This document shows positions 50,647-59,318 of a DNA stretch of 64,000 nucleotides, one piece after another (the first letter of the stretch is position 1; every line of letters begins with the position of its first letter). The notes below the pieces were generated by a model. The model made no database searches. It saw only the letters and a program-made list of their open reading frames with translations, and was not told the origin of the DNA. Source of the DNA: Nonomuraea sediminis (lineage in GTDB: Bacteria; Actinomycetota; Actinomycetes; Streptosporangiales; Streptosporangiaceae); the NCBI RefSeq assembly GCF_018531495.1, contig NZ_JAHDTI010000012.1, positions 186,001 through 250,000 on the forward strand, given 5' to 3'. A program made the translations under genes and the position numbers.

Positions 50647-53622
50647 TTGGAGCGGTTCTTCTTCCTCGACGACGTGGACAGGGCGCTGGTCGCCGAACGA
50701 CGCGGATCACACCACCGCCTCGGCTTCGCCCTACAGGTGACCACGGCTCGGTTCATCGGCCGGTTCCTCCCCGACCCGCTGGACGTGCCCGTCGATGTCC
50801 TGCACTACCTCGCCGACCAACTCGGGATCGAGAACATCGCCCAGATCGCCCGCTACACCGAGCGGCGTAGCACGCCCTTCGAGCACCAGGAGGTGATCCG
50901 CGACGCCTACGCGTTGAAGGAGTTCTCCGAGGCGGAAGCGGACTTCGTCGCCTGGGCGGACGCCCGCGCCTGGAACACCGGCGACGGTAAGAAGACGATC
51001 TTCTATGACGGGGTGACGTGGCTGCGCACCCAGAAGATCCTGCTCCCCGGCGTGACCACGCTTACCCGGCTGGTGGCCAAGGTGCGCGATGCAGCCACCG
51101 ACCGGCTCTACGCCACCTTGTATGAGGTGCTGTCCCCACGTCAGCGGACGATCCTGCAGATGCTGCTGGAGGTGCCGGACGGCAGGCGCGCCTCCGATCT
51201 GGAGCGCTGGTGTAAGGGCCCGGCCGCCACCTCGGGCAAGAACCTGGAGAAGGCGCTGGAGCGCGCGGCCGAGATTCTCGGCGTGGGTCTGGGTGCGATG
51301 CCGCTGCCGCTGGAGGTGCCGCATCGGCGGATGGTGGACCTGGCCCGCTACGGGATGCAAGCCACGGCCACGACGTTGCGCCGCCACGGGCCTTCTCGCC
51401 AGCTCGCGACGCTGCTGGCCACGGGGATCTTCCTAGAGGGGAAGGCGGTCGACGACTGCCTGGAGATGCTGGATCTGCTGGTCACCACCGAACTGCTCGG
51501 CAAGGCCGAGACCGCCGCGGGCAAGGAGCGGGCGCGTCAGCACCCCAAGCTGGCCAAGCACTCGGCCACCCTCGCCGCGGCGGTGGAGATGCTGCTGGAG
51601 GTCACCGAGTACGGCGAGGAGTTGCGGCTGGATCAGGTGTGGGAGGCAATCGACGCCATCGTGCCGCGGCGGGAGCTGCGCGAGGCGGTCGCGGCGGTGA
51701 CCGAGATGGTGCCGCCGCCCGACAGTGACGCCGACGGCGAGATGCGGGCGCTGCTGGCCTCGCGGATCGCCACCGTGTCAGGGTTTCTCAAGACGCTGAC
51801 CACGGTGATCGACTTCGGCGCCAACGCCGAGGGCGCGCGGGCGCTGGCAGCGATGAAGCAGTTGCCCCGCCTGCTGGACGGCCGCAAGAAGAAGGTCACC
51901 GAAGACGACATCGACCCCGCGCTGGTGAGCGGCTCCTGGAAGCGGCTGGTGTTCAAGAATCTGCCGAACGGCAGCACCCTGGACAAGAACGCCTACACCA
52001 TGTGCGTGCTCACCCAGTTCCACCGCCACCTCAAGCGCCGAGACGTCTACGCCGAGACCTCGGCCCGCTGGCGAGACCCGCGCGGACAGCTCCTGGACGG
52101 CGCACGCTGGCAGGCGGCCAAGGGTCCTGCCCTGGTCGACCTGCAGCTCCCAGAGGATCCCGGCCAGATGCTCGCCGAGCACGCACTGGTGCTGCACCTG
52201 GCGCTCAACGACATCGCCGGCCGGGTCGGGCGCGACGGGGTAGACGTCAGCGTGGACGCCGAAGGGCGCCTGCATGTCGCCAAGCTGACCGCCCTGCCGG
52301 AACCACCATCGCTGATCGACCTGCGCAAGCGAGTCCTGGCGATGCTGCCGCGGGTCGACCTGCCGGAACTGCTACTGGAGGTTATGGGCCGGGTTCCGGT
52401 GTTCGAGGCCGCGTTCACCTCGGCCGCCGGCGGGGTGAGCAAGCTGGCCGACTTCCGCATCTCGGTCGCGGCCTGCCTGACGGCCCAGGCGCTGAACATC
52501 GGCTACGCGCCGGTGGTCAAGGCCGGGACGCCCGCGCTGGAGCGCGGCCGGCTCTCGCACGTGGCGCAGAACTACCTCTCAACCGAGACCTACACCCTGG
52601 CCAACGCCCCGCTCATCGACGAGCAGGGACAGCTCGGCTTCGCCCAAGCCCTCGGCGGCGGGCTGGTCGCGGCTATCGACGGGATGCGGTTCGTGGTCCC
52701 GGTGCCCTCCATCTACACCCGGCCGAACAAGAAGTACTTCGGCCGCTCGCGCGGGATCACCTGGCTCAACATGATCAACGACCGTGGTGTGGGGCTCGGC
52801 GCGAAGGTGGTCACCGGCACCGTGCGCGACTCCCTGCACATGATCGACGTGGCGTTCCGGCGTGACGGCGGGCCGCGCCCGGAAGTCCTGGTCACCGACA
52901 CCGGCTCCTACAGCGACGTCGTCTTCGGGCTGGTCCACCTGCTGGGCATGCAGTACCGGCCCGCGCTGGCCGACATCCCCGACCAGAAGGGCTGGCGCAT
53001 CCAGGACGCCGACTACGGCAGCCTGTCGCGCTTCGCGCGCGGGAAGATGGACCTGGACAAGATCAGGCGGCATTGGGGCGACATCCTGCGCGTCGTGGTG
53101 TCGATCTACACCGGCGAGATTCGCGCCCACGACCTGATGCGCATGATCCAGCGCGACGGCAACCCCACCCCGCTGGGCGAGGCGATCGCGCACTACGGCC
53201 GCATCTTCAAGACGCTGCACATCCTCACCTACGCGGTGGAGGAGCCCTACCGGCGCGACATCAAGGGTGTGCGCAACCTGCAGGAGTCCCGGCACGCCCT
53301 GGCCGGGAAGATCTTCCACGGCAAGAAGGGCGAGCTGTATCAGCGCTACCACAAGGGCATGGAAGACCAGCTCGGCGCGCTCGGCCTGGTGCTCAACTGC
53401 GTCACGCTGTGGAACACCTTCTACATCGACCGGGCCCTCGACCAGCTCAAAGCCGACGGCTACCCCCTGGCTGAGGAGAACGTCGCGCGGCTGTCGCCGT
53501 TCGTGCGCCAGCACCTCAACGTGATCGGCACCTACTCCTTCGCCCAGCCCGACCTCGGACCCGCCGGTGTCCGCCAACTCCGCAACCCCGATGAACCGGA
53601 CTGGGAGGACGACAGCCTGTAG
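50647..53622 (+). CDS. tnpA: Tn3-family transposase, 5'-truncated
   Basis: Homology is visible upstream of the TTG at 50647: in-frame AAAYGRFSGAPSQAELERFF starts at about 50600, where the frame is preceded by a stop and the TniB fragment begins. About the first 10 residues and the native start are lost. The rest (991 aa from TTG) is uninterrupted, with DDE-core segments AAIDGMRFVVPV, VLVTDTGSYSDVVFG and NLQESRHALAGK. It is related to the remnant at 26510-27497. It lies only 40 nt from a broken reductase gene, so the element end may be missing on that side too. Confidence 0.88.
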   Translation: MERFFFLDDVDRALVAERRGSHHRLGFALQVTTARFIGRFLPDPLDVPVDVLHYLADQLGIENIAQIARYTERRSTPFEHQEVIRDAYALKEFSEAEADFVAWADARAWNTGDGKKTIFYDGVTWLRTQKILLPGVTTLTRLVAKVRDAATDRLYATLYEVLSPRQRTILQMLLEVPDGRRASDLERWCKGPAATSGKNLEKALERAAEILGVGLGAMPLPLEVPHRRMVDLARYGMQATATTLRRHGPSRQLATLLATGIFLEGKAVDDCLEMLDLLVTTELLGKAETAAGKERARQHPKLAKHSATLAAAVEMLLEVTEYGEELRLDQVWEAIDAIVPRRELREAVAAVTEMVPPPDSDADGEMRALLASRIATVSGFLKTLTTVIDFGANAEGARALAAMKQLPRLLDGRKKKVTEDDIDPALVSGSWKRLVFKNLPNGSTLDKNAYTMCVLTQFHRHLKRRDVYAETSARWRDPRGQLLDGARWQAAKGPALVDLQLPEDPGQMLAEHALVLHLALNDIAGRVGRDGVDVSVDAEGRLHVAKLTALPEPPSLIDLRKRVLAMLPRVDLPELLLEVMGRVPVFEAAFTSAAGGVSKLADFRISVAACLTAQALNIGYAPVVKAGTPALERGRLSHVAQNYLSTETYTLANAPLIDEQGQLGFAQALGGGLVAAIDGMRFVVPVPSIYTRPNKKYFGRSRGITWLNMINDRGVGLGAKVVTGTVRDSLHMIDVAFRRDGGPRPEVLVTDTGSYSDVVFGLVHLLGMQYRPALADIPDQKGWRIQDADYGSLSRFARGKMDLDKIRRHWGDILRVVVSIYTGEIRAHDLMRMIQRDGNPTPLGEAIAHYGRIFKTLHILTYAVEEPYRRDIKGVRNLQESRHALAGKIFHGKKGELYQRYHKGMEDQLGALGLVLNCVTLWNTFYIDRALDQLKADGYPLAEENVARLSPFVRQHLNVIGTYSFAQPDLGPAGVRQLRNPDEPDWEDDSL

Positions 53623-53661
53623 GCATCGGCTCGCCCGGCACCATCACGAGGGAGTACACCC

Positions 53662-53842
53662 ATGCAGACCGTCACGCTGAACAACGGCGTCCAGATGCCG
53701 ATCCTGGGCTTCGGGGTCTTCCAGACCCCGGCCGAGCAGACCGAGCAGGCCGTCGCCGACGCCTTGGCCGCCGGGTACCGCAAGTTCGACACCGCCGCCT
53801 CGTATGAGAACGAGGAAGCCGCCGGCCGCGCCCTGGCCGCCA
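53662..53842 (+). pseudogene. Aldo/keto reductase, 5' fragment
   Basis: ATG 53662 with GAGGGAG upstream starts MQTVTLNNGVQMPILGFG and continues to KFDTAASYENEEAAGRALAA, the first 60 residues of an aldo/keto reductase (2,5-diketo-D-gluconate reductase type) with the catalytic Asp and Tyr of DTAASYENE. At about 53842 homology stops and the frame ends at 53889. The remaining 200 or so residues are absent. Confidence 0.8.
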
Positions 53843-53919
53843 GAACAGGGGCTCTGACCCGAACTGTGTGGAGGGGGGACGGTAGGTGACGACAATGATG
53901 TCGCCTGTTTGGCTGCTCC

Positions 53920-55833
53920 TCAGGTGTCCGAGGTGTCCAACGATGTGGGTGTCTGTTGTGCGCCGCGCCAGCGCCAGGTGATGAGGGTGGCCGCGATGGT
54001 CGCCGACACGGGCAGGTTGATGCCGAGGTCGTCGGGCCATGGCCACTGGTGCGCGCCGAGCCATGCCGAGGCGCCGACGTTGACAAGCCAGCCGGCGAGG
54101 CTACCGAGCAGGGTCGCTGCGGTGGCGACCGTGGCGATCATGGGGAGGCGGGGTCCCGATCTCAGCCACGTGTGGCGTGGGCCGCGCCGCTGCAACCAGG
54201 CGCCGGTCAGTGCGGCCACGACGGCGGAACTGATGCCGATGGAGGTGAAGGCGGAGTGCAGGAGGCTCGCCTGCCCGCTGACCAGCCCGCCAACCCCAGC
54301 TACGAGTGTGGGCGCCACATAGGCCACCACGACCTCACGCCAGAGCGTGAAGGGCGTTTTGCCGTGTTCCGCGGGGACCGCGGACCGCTGGTGCGGCGCC
54401 GTCCGTGCATGCAAGGCCGTACGCCACCCGTCATCGGTGCCCGCCCAGGCGATGTAGCCGTCGGGGCGGACCAGTACAGCGGGACCGTCGTCGTGGCGCT
54501 CGACCTGCACCAGCTCGGTCTGGACCGGCGGCGTGCCCGGCGGGCGGATGAGAAGGAACCCACCTGAGCGCGTCTGTCCGACCGTCGTGCCGTCGGACAG
54601 CGCGATCGTCGTGGCGCGGGTACCGACCAGGCGGTGCTGGCCACGGGTTCGCGGGTAGCGCAGAGCGGTGCCGGACAGACCGCCGACCATGAAGCGGGTG
54701 ACCACGGGCACGCTGAGCAACCAGGTACCAGCATGGTCGCGGATCGCGCGGGAAACGCGTCCGCCGAGTGTGATGCTGCGCATCATCGTGCCGCTGGTTC
54801 GCAGCGCTCGGCGACCGATGGGGTGACGCTCCTGGTGATAGGTGTCGAGCAGACGCTCGGCATCGCCACCGAGGACGGCGTCGAGCTTCCACGCCAGGTT
54901 GATCGCGTCCTGGATCCCGGTGTTCATCCCCTGACCGCCAACAGGCGAGTGGACGTGGGCGGCGTCTCCGGCGAAGAAGATCCGTCCGTGACGGTACTGC
55001 TCGATCTGACGTTCGTCGCAATGGAAGCGGGACGCCCAGCCGATCTCCTGGACGCCGACCTCGCGTCCCATCGCGCGGTCGAGCACCTCGCAAACGTCGG
55101 CCTCATCGATCCCGGCGGTTTCCGGCACCTGACGGCGGCGGTCCCAGGTCATCGAGCGATACCAGCCGTCACCGTAGGGCGCGAGGAAACCGAACGCGTC
55201 CCGGGCGCTCGCGCCCACAGTCAGCTGCCCTTTGGCCGGCGGCCGCGTCGGAAGCACGTCGGCCAGGACGACCGAGGACAGCACGGTTTCGCCGGGGAAT
55301 GCCACGTCGAGCAGGTCGCGCGTGGTGCTGTGTGCGCCGTCGGCCGCGATCACCCAGGTGGCACGCACTCGCGAGGCGTCCTTGGTTCCCCTCGCCCGCA
55401 CCATCAGGGTGACGCCGTCGTCGTCCTGGGACAGGCCGAGGAGTTCGACTCCGCGGCGTATGTCGGCTCCGTGTTCGCTGGCGTAGTCCGCGAGCAGGCG
55501 ATCGACGTTGGGCTGCGGAGTCACCAGGGTGAAGGGGTAGGGCGAATCGTCCTGATCGAGCCGCAGGACCGCGCCTGGCCACAGGCTGACGCGAGTCGCG
55601 CGTTCCCCGAGTTGGAGTAACTGCTCGGTGATGGTTCGACCTGCGACGGTTCGACTCGCGAGCAACTCCAGCGTGCGCGGCTGGATAGTGAAGGCGCGGC
55701 TGGCCGGGTTGGGTGACGGCCAGCGTTCCACCACCACCACGCGGCGGCCTGCGCGGGCCAGATCACCAGCGGCGGTCATCCCGGTGGGGCCGCCGCCGAT
55801 CACCGCGACATCGCAACAGTCCACGGTATGCAT
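53920..55833 (-). CDS. FAD-dependent aromatic monooxygenase with C-terminal membrane segments (637 aa)
   Basis: Residues 1 to about 490 are a PheA/TfdB-type flavin monooxygenase: VAVIGGGPTGMTAAGDLAR, VIAADGAHSTTRDLL, and FFAGDAAHVHSPVGGQGMNT, then a short C-terminal domain. From about 505 to 625 there are three or four hydrophobic helices (APTLVAGVGGLVSG, ISSAVVAALTGAWL, MIATVATAATLLGSLAGWL, LPVSATIAATLITW). This fusion is unusual because such enzymes are normally soluble. It is divergent from a MarR gene with two palindromic operators between them, suggesting induction by a phenolic or polyketide compound. Rifampicin-type monooxygenases belong to the same broad family. Confidence 0.9.
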   Translation of the reverse strand: MHTVDCCDVAVIGGGPTGMTAAGDLARAGRRVVVVERWPSPNPASRAFTIQPRTLELLASRTVAGRTITEQLLQLGERATRVSLWPGAVLRLDQDDSPYPFTLVTPQPNVDRLLADYASEHGADIRRGVELLGLSQDDDGVTLMVRARGTKDASRVRATWVIAADGAHSTTRDLLDVAFPGETVLSSVVLADVLPTRPPAKGQLTVGASARDAFGFLAPYGDGWYRSMTWDRRRQVPETAGIDEADVCEVLDRAMGREVGVQEIGWASRFHCDERQIEQYRHGRIFFAGDAAHVHSPVGGQGMNTGIQDAINLAWKLDAVLGGDAERLLDTYHQERHPIGRRALRTSGTMMRSITLGGRVSRAIRDHAGTWLLSVPVVTRFMVGGLSGTALRYPRTRGQHRLVGTRATTIALSDGTTVGQTRSGGFLLIRPPGTPPVQTELVQVERHDDGPAVLVRPDGYIAWAGTDDGWRTALHARTAPHQRSAVPAEHGKTPFTLWREVVVAYVAPTLVAGVGGLVSGQASLLHSAFTSIGISSAVVAALTGAWLQRRGPRHTWLRSGPRLPMIATVATAATLLGSLAGWLVNVGASAWLGAHQWPWPDDLGINLPVSATIAATLITWRWRGAQQTPTSLDTSDT

Positions 55834-55946
55834 CTCGCTACCTCACTCCCTGGTCCGTTCATGGATCGGCTCGAAGCGTCGCAGCGGCTCTCGCGCAGGA
55901 CCACCGACGGTGGCGAACCTTGGTTGCGGGTGACCGCGAAACCTGG

Positions 55947-55998
55947 TTGAGTTGCGTGTGCAACTCAAAAGCTACCTTGACTTGCACACGCAAGTCAA
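55947..55998. promoter_or_regulatory. Two perfect MarR-type operators
   Basis: TTGAGTTGC/GCAACTCAA around a GTGT centre (55947-55968) and TTGACTTGC/GCAAGTCAA around ACAC (55977-55998) are perfect 22-bp palindromes with centres 30 bp apart. They fill the gap between the divergent monooxygenase and MarR genes; the second lies just before the MarR ribosome binding site. Confidence 0.85.
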
Positions 55999-56016
55999 CG
56001 GGCGAAGGAGGCGATC

Positions 56017-56520
56017 ATGAGCCTGGCCGAAACCGGTAGCAGCCCGACGGAACGGACCGAAGAGGACCAGCGACAGGACTGGATCGCGCTGGTGAAGGTC
56101 CTGCTCGTGCTGCCCGGCGCGTTGGAAGCGCAACTGCTGCGCGACTCCGACCTGACGCTGCTCGGCTACATGATCTTGGCGCGGCTGGACGACACACCCG
56201 ATGCGACCCTGAGGATGAGCCAGATCGCCACCATGGCAAACGGATCTCTGCCACGGACTTCGCAAGCGATCTCACGACTCGAGAATCGGGGATGGGTGCG
56301 CCGGACCGTCATCAGCGGGCGCGGGCAAGGCCGGCGTTTCACGACCGCCCGCCTGACCGAGGCAGGTCGCGCGCAACTGGTAGAGGCCACGCCTGAACAC
56401 GCCGCGCTGGTTCGTCGTCTGGTCATCGAGCCGGCAGGCGATCAGTTCAGCGCGCTCGGGTCCGTTGCGCAGCGCATCGTCGAAGCGCTGGGACTACCCG
56501 CGCGGCCCGCCGCCGACTGA
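56017..56520 (+). CDS. MarR-family regulator (167 aa)
   Basis: ATG 56017 follows GAAGGAGG by 6 nt. A winged helix is visible (TLRMSQIATMANGSLPRTSQ, AISRLENRGWVRRTVI, the wing GRGQGRRFTTARLTEAGRAQL) between dimerisation helices. It probably represses the divergent monooxygenase and itself through the two palindromes upstream. The ligand is unknown. Confidence 0.93.
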   Translation: MSLAETGSSPTERTEEDQRQDWIALVKVLLVLPGALEAQLLRDSDLTLLGYMILARLDDTPDATLRMSQIATMANGSLPRTSQAISRLENRGWVRRTVISGRGQGRRFTTARLTEAGRAQLVEATPEHAALVRRLVIEPAGDQFSALGSVAQRIVEALGLPARPAAD

Positions 56521-56562
56521 CGGTGTCACCCCGAACACATTATCCAAGACCCGCCGCGACGT

Positions 56563-56597
56563 CATGTACGTGATAACAGTCTATTATCACGTACATG
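56563..56597. repeat. dif-like dyad: 14-bp arms with a 7-bp spacer
   Basis: CATGTACGTGATAA and its exact inverse TTATCACGTACATG flank CAGTCTA, 105 nt before a tyrosine recombinase start. The inner ATAA...TTAT borders and 6-8 bp centre are the format of Xer/dif-type crossover sites. A related half-site, TTATCCGGTACAT, lies at 56662-56674. Confidence 0.75.
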
Positions 56598-56701
56598 GGC
56601 GATCACGCTGGCACCGCGACCAGGCGAACGTCTTGCCAGGACGCTGCGCGACTCCGGAACGTTATCCGGTACATCCCCGAAGGCGTCGCGCGGCGGACGG
56701 C

Positions 56702-57643
56702 ATGAGCACCGCGCCGAAGGCGACCGCCTTACGCGGCGGGAACGTCTCGCTCGCCGCGGCCGCCGACGCCTTCCTGACCACCCCGCGCACCGCCAACCCC
56801 AACACCCACCGCGCCTACGTCTCCGCCATCGACCGCACCATCGCCCTGCTTGGCCGCGACCGGCCGCTCGCCGACGTCACCGACGCCGAGATCGGCGCCG
56901 CGCTCGCTGGCCTGTGGGGCCGATGCGCGCCGGCGACCTGGAACCGCAACCGCGCCGCCGTCACCTCCTGGCTGGCCTGGTGCCGCACCAAGAAGCGCTG
57001 GGCCGCGCCGTCGGTCCCGGCTGAGGCCGAACGCCGCAAGGAGAACGTCGACGAGACCCGCGCGGTCGCCAAGACCACCATCCACCGGCTGCTGTCGCGC
57101 CGCGACATCCCGCTGCGCGAGAAGACCCTGTGGCGGATGCTGTACGAGACCGCTGCCCGCGCCGCCGAGATCCTCGCGCTCAACATCGAAGACCTCGACC
57201 TGGAGCACCGCCGCGCCCCCGTCCGCTCCAAGGGGGGAGCCACCGAGTGGGTCTACTGGGACAGCGGCACTGCCCACCTCCTGCCCCGCCTGCTCCGGCT
57301 CCCCGACGGCAGCACGCGCACGCACGGCCCCCTGTTCCTGTCGATGCGACGCCCCGTCCCTGCCCGCCGCCCGGCGGCCGCCGACATCTGCCCGCACACC
57401 GGCCGCGCCCGCCTCGGCTACGACCGCGCCCGCGTCCTCCTGGAGAAGTACGCCGGTCTCGATCTGCACCAACTGCGCCACAGCGCCGCTACCCACCTCG
57501 GCGAAGCCGAAGTGCCGCTGCAGCTCATCATGGGCAAGACCCGGCACAAGAACCCCCGCACCGCCATGCGCTACGTCAAACCCGGCGCCGAAGCCATCGC
57601 CAAGGTCACCGAAGTTCTGGCGCCCCGCCGTCGTACCCACTGA
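56702..57643 (+). CDS. Tyrosine recombinase (313 aa)
   Basis: ATG 56702 starts MSTAPKATALRGGNVSLAAA; longer readings cross the dyad. An N-terminal core-binding domain (NTHRAYVSAIDRTIALLG) is followed by catalytic residues: Arg in ETAARAAEIL, HQLRH (HxxR), KTRHKNPRTAMRYV with His and the terminal Tyr. The arrangement fits a XerC/D-like recombinase. The dif-like dyad upstream is its likely target or operator. Confidence 0.9.
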   Translation: MSTAPKATALRGGNVSLAAAADAFLTTPRTANPNTHRAYVSAIDRTIALLGRDRPLADVTDAEIGAALAGLWGRCAPATWNRNRAAVTSWLAWCRTKKRWAAPSVPAEAERRKENVDETRAVAKTTIHRLLSRRDIPLREKTLWRMLYETAARAAEILALNIEDLDLEHRRAPVRSKGGATEWVYWDSGTAHLLPRLLRLPDGSTRTHGPLFLSMRRPVPARRPAAADICPHTGRARLGYDRARVLLEKYAGLDLHQLRHSAATHLGEAEVPLQLIMGKTRHKNPRTAMRYVKPGAEAIAKVTEVLAPRRRTH

Positions 57644-57729
57644 TCAACTCTTGTACTCAGCCTTCTTGAAGGCATGGTCACCTTCGTGCTGCCCAACACT
57701 CCTACGTGCGGAAACACGATCGCGAGATA

Positions 57730-57796
57730 CATCCGAACGGAAAGTCACGTCAAGTCGTCCGCTGCTGCTCTACTAACGGGACTTTCCGTTCGGATG
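57730..57796. repeat. Inverted repeat, 17-bp arms with 33-bp spacer
   Basis: CATCCGAACGGAAAGTC (57730-57746) and its exact inverse (57780-57796) lie about 90 nt after the recombinase gene and reach the start of the next ORF. It could be a terminator stem, a small element's ends, or a recombination site. Confidence 0.85.
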
Positions 57797-58141
57797 CTCG
57801 TCATACCCCTAGTGCTACGCGCAAAGCTACACGCCGACCACGAAGATGTTCCCGCCCCCAAGCTGCCGGTCACCCTCGACATGCCGGGCAAAGTCGCTGA
57901 CTTCCTCCGGACCGTCGAGTTGGAGCCCGCCGAGCGGGCCGTCCTCGACCACGGCGTGACCGTACGGCGCGGCCAGGGCTACACCCTGCGCGTCACCGCC
58001 GCCCCCGCCATGCACCGCCGACTCCTCGCCCGCTGCCAGCCGCTCGACGGTGCCCAGGTCGTCCCTGCGGTCCCGGCCCAGCGCAAGGCCCGCCGCGAGT
58101 ACGAGAACCGGGTCAGCACAGTCGTGCCGCTCGCACCATGA
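57794..58141 (+). CDS. Hypothetical protein (115 aa)
   Basis: The frame is open from 57674; coding character is best from about the ATG at 57794 (MLVIPLVLRAKLHADHEDVP). The part KLPVTLDMPGKVADFLRTVE, AVLDHGVTVRRGQGYTLRV and KARREYENRVSTV is hydrophilic, with no motif I recognise. The start is uncertain and an inverted repeat overlaps it. Confidence 0.45.
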   Translation: MLVIPLVLRAKLHADHEDVPAPKLPVTLDMPGKVADFLRTVELEPAERAVLDHGVTVRRGQGYTLRVTAAPAMHRRLLARCQPLDGAQVVPAVPAQRKARREYENRVSTVVPLAP

Positions 58142-58245
58142 TCGTTCTCACCGATAACCGCTGTACCGATGTTCCCCGAGGCCGGTCGACGTCCATTCAG
58201 AACGGTAGGGAGATGCCGAGAAGACAGGCGGGCTGGTCAGTCAGG

Positions 58246-59253
58246 TCAGTGGCTGATGGGGAATGTGGACGCCTGATGTGCAGGTCGGTCGGGTCCGAGT
58301 CCCTTGCTGATTCGGGTGCGCAGCGAGTGCAGGGCTTGCCTGAGTTCGGCCGGTTCGATGTCTGTGATGTCGGCGTCGAAGGTGAGGAGTAGTCCTGCCA
58401 GTCCTGGCCATGACCATGCGCCGAGTGTGAGTCGGCATGTGGTTTCGGTGTCGTACTCGACTGTTGATCCGCCGGGGGCGAACTGGGCGACGGTGGAGGC
58501 GGGCAGGGCGAGGATGGCTGAGCCACGGCATTGCCATTCGGCAGCGGCGTCTCCGCGGTCGTGTGCGGTCATGACGAAGGCGACGGGATCGCCGTGCGGG
58601 ATGTCGCGTCGGTCGAAGGGGGTGTGCGTGGGCATGCGTGGTGTGATGCGGTCCACGCGCATCGCGCGCCATCGGTCCGCATCTGGGTCGAAGGCGACCA
58701 GGTACCAGCGTGCGGCCCAGACCACGAGGTCGTGCGGTTCCAACGTGAGTGTGACGGGTTGGCCGTCACCGGTGTAGTCCACGCGAACGAGGTGCTGCCG
58801 GTTGATCGCGCTGCCAACGGCGCGGACGATCTCGGCGTCGATCGGTGGTGCGGGGAACTCCCAGTAGTTACGGGCTGAGGAGACGGTGAACGCTTCGGCG
58901 TGCAGGCGGCTGCGCGCGGGCATCGCCTGGTGCAGCGTGGCGAGAGCACGGGCCGCATTCTCGCGGATGCCGGACAGGACAGTCGGCACGGTCTGGAGCG
59001 CGACGGCCGTGGCGACGGCCTGATCTTCGTCGAATACGACCGGCGGCAAGCGGGTAGCGCGACCGAGCCGATAGCCTCCGCCCGCTCCGCGGACGGCCTC
59101 GATCTCGTACCCGAGGTCCCGGAGCGTATCGATATCGCGACGCACGGTTCTCACTGACGCTCCGAGCCGGGTGGCGAGTTCCTCGGCGGTCAGGGTGGCA
59201 CCGATCCCGAAGATAGACAGCAGCTTGAGCGTCCGCGCGGAGGTAGCAGCCAT
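58246..59253 (-). CDS. WYL-domain transcriptional regulator, DeoR/YafY-like (335 aa)
   Basis: ATG ending at 59253 gives MAATSARTLKLLSIFGIGAT with a helix-turn-helix (LTAEELATRLGASVRTVRRD, then IDTLRDLGYEIEAVRGAGGG). The middle holds the WYL-type domain (LVRVDYTGDGQPVTLTLEPH, RWYLVAFDPDADRWRAMRVD). Such proteins sense small molecules or nucleotides. It is divergent from an MFS exporter with 65 nt between the chosen starts, so it probably controls that exporter. Confidence 0.92.
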   Translation of the reverse strand: MAATSARTLKLLSIFGIGATLTAEELATRLGASVRTVRRDIDTLRDLGYEIEAVRGAGGGYRLGRATRLPPVVFDEDQAVATAVALQTVPTVLSGIRENAARALATLHQAMPARSRLHAEAFTVSSARNYWEFPAPPIDAEIVRAVGSAINRQHLVRVDYTGDGQPVTLTLEPHDLVVWAARWYLVAFDPDADRWRAMRVDRITPRMPTHTPFDRRDIPHGDPVAFVMTAHDRGDAAAEWQCRGSAILALPASTVAQFAPGGSTVEYDTETTCRLTLGAWSWPGLAGLLLTFDADITDIEPAELRQALHSLRTRISKGLGPDRPAHQASTFPISH

Positions 59254-59318
59254 GATTCTCCGATCATCTCCCCGATAGCGGTCACTCGATGGCAACTATG
59301 CCCGCGATGGTGGCCGAC

